From positions 1-5,403 of the forward strand of contig JAEZGD010000237.1 of NCBI GenBank assembly GCA_023417165.1: a DNA stretch of 5,403 nt. Direction: 5' to 3'. How positions within the stretch are numbered: position 1 is the first letter of the stretch; each line of letters opens with the position of its first letter. The position numbers were made by a program, and so were the translations under genes. This document shows positions 4,827 to 5,403 of the stretch, in pieces. The notes under the pieces are model-generated. The model saw only the letters and a list, made by a program, of their open reading frames with translations. It was not told where the DNA came from and ran no database searches. Origin of the DNA: Planctomycetota bacterium. Lineage in GTDB: Bacteria > Planctomycetota > Planctomycetia > Pirellulales > Pirellulaceae.

Positions 4827-5403
4827 ATGCTCATCCCGTACAGTTCGGATGCCCCGCTTTACCACCGCCCGGTGGCGACGATTGGTCTGATCGTCGTTAA
4901 CGTGCTGTTGTTCTTTTGTTGGCCGCCTTACGAGCCCGATCTCAGTTCGGTGTACTTTACGTCGCCCACCAGCGAAACCTACGCGGACGAAGCAGAGCTC
5001 GATAGCGAAGAACTGAGCGACGAAGAGTTCGCGCGATTGCTTGAGGAGGTCGCCCAGCAGGCGCAGACGCAGTCGCAGATACCTGACGACTGGAAGTATC
5101 CAGATTGGCGGATGCTGCAATTTGGCAATGGCTTGCACCCGTGGCAGTGGCTGTTTGCCAACTTCATGCACGACGGCTTCTTACACCTGGCCGTCAACAT
5201 GATCTATCTCTGGGTTTTAGGGATGATCGTCGAAGGGAAGGTCGGCTGGCAGAAATTTCTGCTCATCTATCTGGGCATCGGCATCATTGGCTATGCGTTG
5301 GTGCAAGTGATCATGCTGGGGGCCAGCGCCGGCAATGCCCTCGGAGCATCGTTGCCGATTTATGGCTTGATGGTGATCGCGCTGTTGTGGGCGCCGCTGA
5401 ACG
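4827..5403 (+). CDS. Rhomboid-family intramembrane serine protease homologue (3' end outside window)
   Basis: 192 codons are visible from the ATG at 4827 to the window edge. The N-terminus (MLIPYSSDAPLYHRPVATIG) is typical of planctomycete rhomboid proteins, which supports this start despite the missing ribosome binding site. Membrane segments are visible at about residues 17-32, 117-135, 143-166 and 177-190. HxxxN of the rhomboid fold is present as His120-LAV-Asn124, in LHLAVNMIYLW. The serine motif reads GASLPIYG (173-180), so the likely nucleophile is Ser175, but the glycine that normally follows it (GxSG) is Leu176, with Pro177 after it. The catalytic histidine of the later helix lies beyond the window. 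Residues 34-98 form a long, acidic soluble loop after the first helix (for example EAELDSEELSDEEFARLLEE at 55-74). Family membership is well supported; proteolytic activity is uncertain. It is divergent from the secreted FKBP gene. Confidence 0.88.
   Translation, partial: MLIPYSSDAPLYHRPVATIGLIVVNVLLFFCWPPYEPDLSSVYFTSPTSETYADEAELDSEELSDEEFARLLEEVAQQAQTQSQIPDDWKYPDWRMLQFGNGLHPWQWLFANFMHDGFLHLAVNMIYLWVLGMIVEGKVGWQKFLLIYLGIGIIGYALVQVIMLGASAGNALGASLPIYGLMVIALLWAPLN

Noticed and set aside
4614..5171. N-terminal extension of the FKBP protein by 186 residues
   Set aside because: The open frame continues upstream, but it would bury the signal peptide, cross the predicted promoter and overlap the rhomboid gene on the other strand.

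Overview
The window looks like a chromosomal segment of a planctomycete, most likely of the Pirellulales. The evidence is a prepilin-like DUF1559 protein with the H-x9-DG C-terminal signature, a small Carboxypeptidase-regulatory-like lipoprotein of the kind that often accompanies DUF1559 genes, a secreted helical-repeat protein ending in an NPCBM-like domain, and a planctomycete-style rhomboid protein. The assignment comes from recognising families by eye; no database search was run. DNA is GC-rich throughout and codon use looks uniform across the genes, so nothing points to recent transfer.

Layout. (1) Positions 1-1681, minus strand: a probable three-gene operon, in transcription order DUF1559 prepilin-like protein (645-1505), lipoprotein (192-626) and a secreted, DUF3386-like protein cut by the window edge (1-151). 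A good sigma70-type promoter (1654-1681) lies about 140 nt upstream of the DUF1559 start, and the leader between them holds several inverted repeats. (2) Positions 1682-2247: a sparse region with one possible small protein gene (1806-2045, plus) and several inverted repeats. (3) Positions 2248-3615, plus: a 455-residue exported protein with an NPCBM-like C-terminus. (4) Positions 3616-3828: no gene, but a dense cluster of hairpins that includes two inverted copies of a REP-like unit (GTAG head, hairpin, AAATCTCTG tail) and a third GTAG-plus-hairpin. (5) Positions 3830-3859: a strong bidirectional terminator. (6) Positions 3885-4613, minus: a secreted Mip/FkpA-type FKBP peptidyl-prolyl isomerase. 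(7) Positions 4614-4826: a divergent promoter region with a perfect -10 for the FKBP gene, an imperfect inverted repeat, and a promoter placed so that the next transcript may be leaderless. (8) Positions 4827-5403, plus: the first 192 residues of a rhomboid-family membrane protein with an acidic insertion and a non-canonical serine motif.

Every recognised gene product carries a signal peptide, lipobox, prepilin leader or membrane segments, so this is a cell-envelope/secretome neighbourhood. The FKBP foldase and the rhomboid form a divergent pair that could both serve envelope protein quality control, but that link is an inference from adjacency. The most interesting non-coding signal is the REP-like inverted repeat cluster at 3635-3813. 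I found no CRISPR array, tRNA, rRNA, transposase gene or recognisable defence system.
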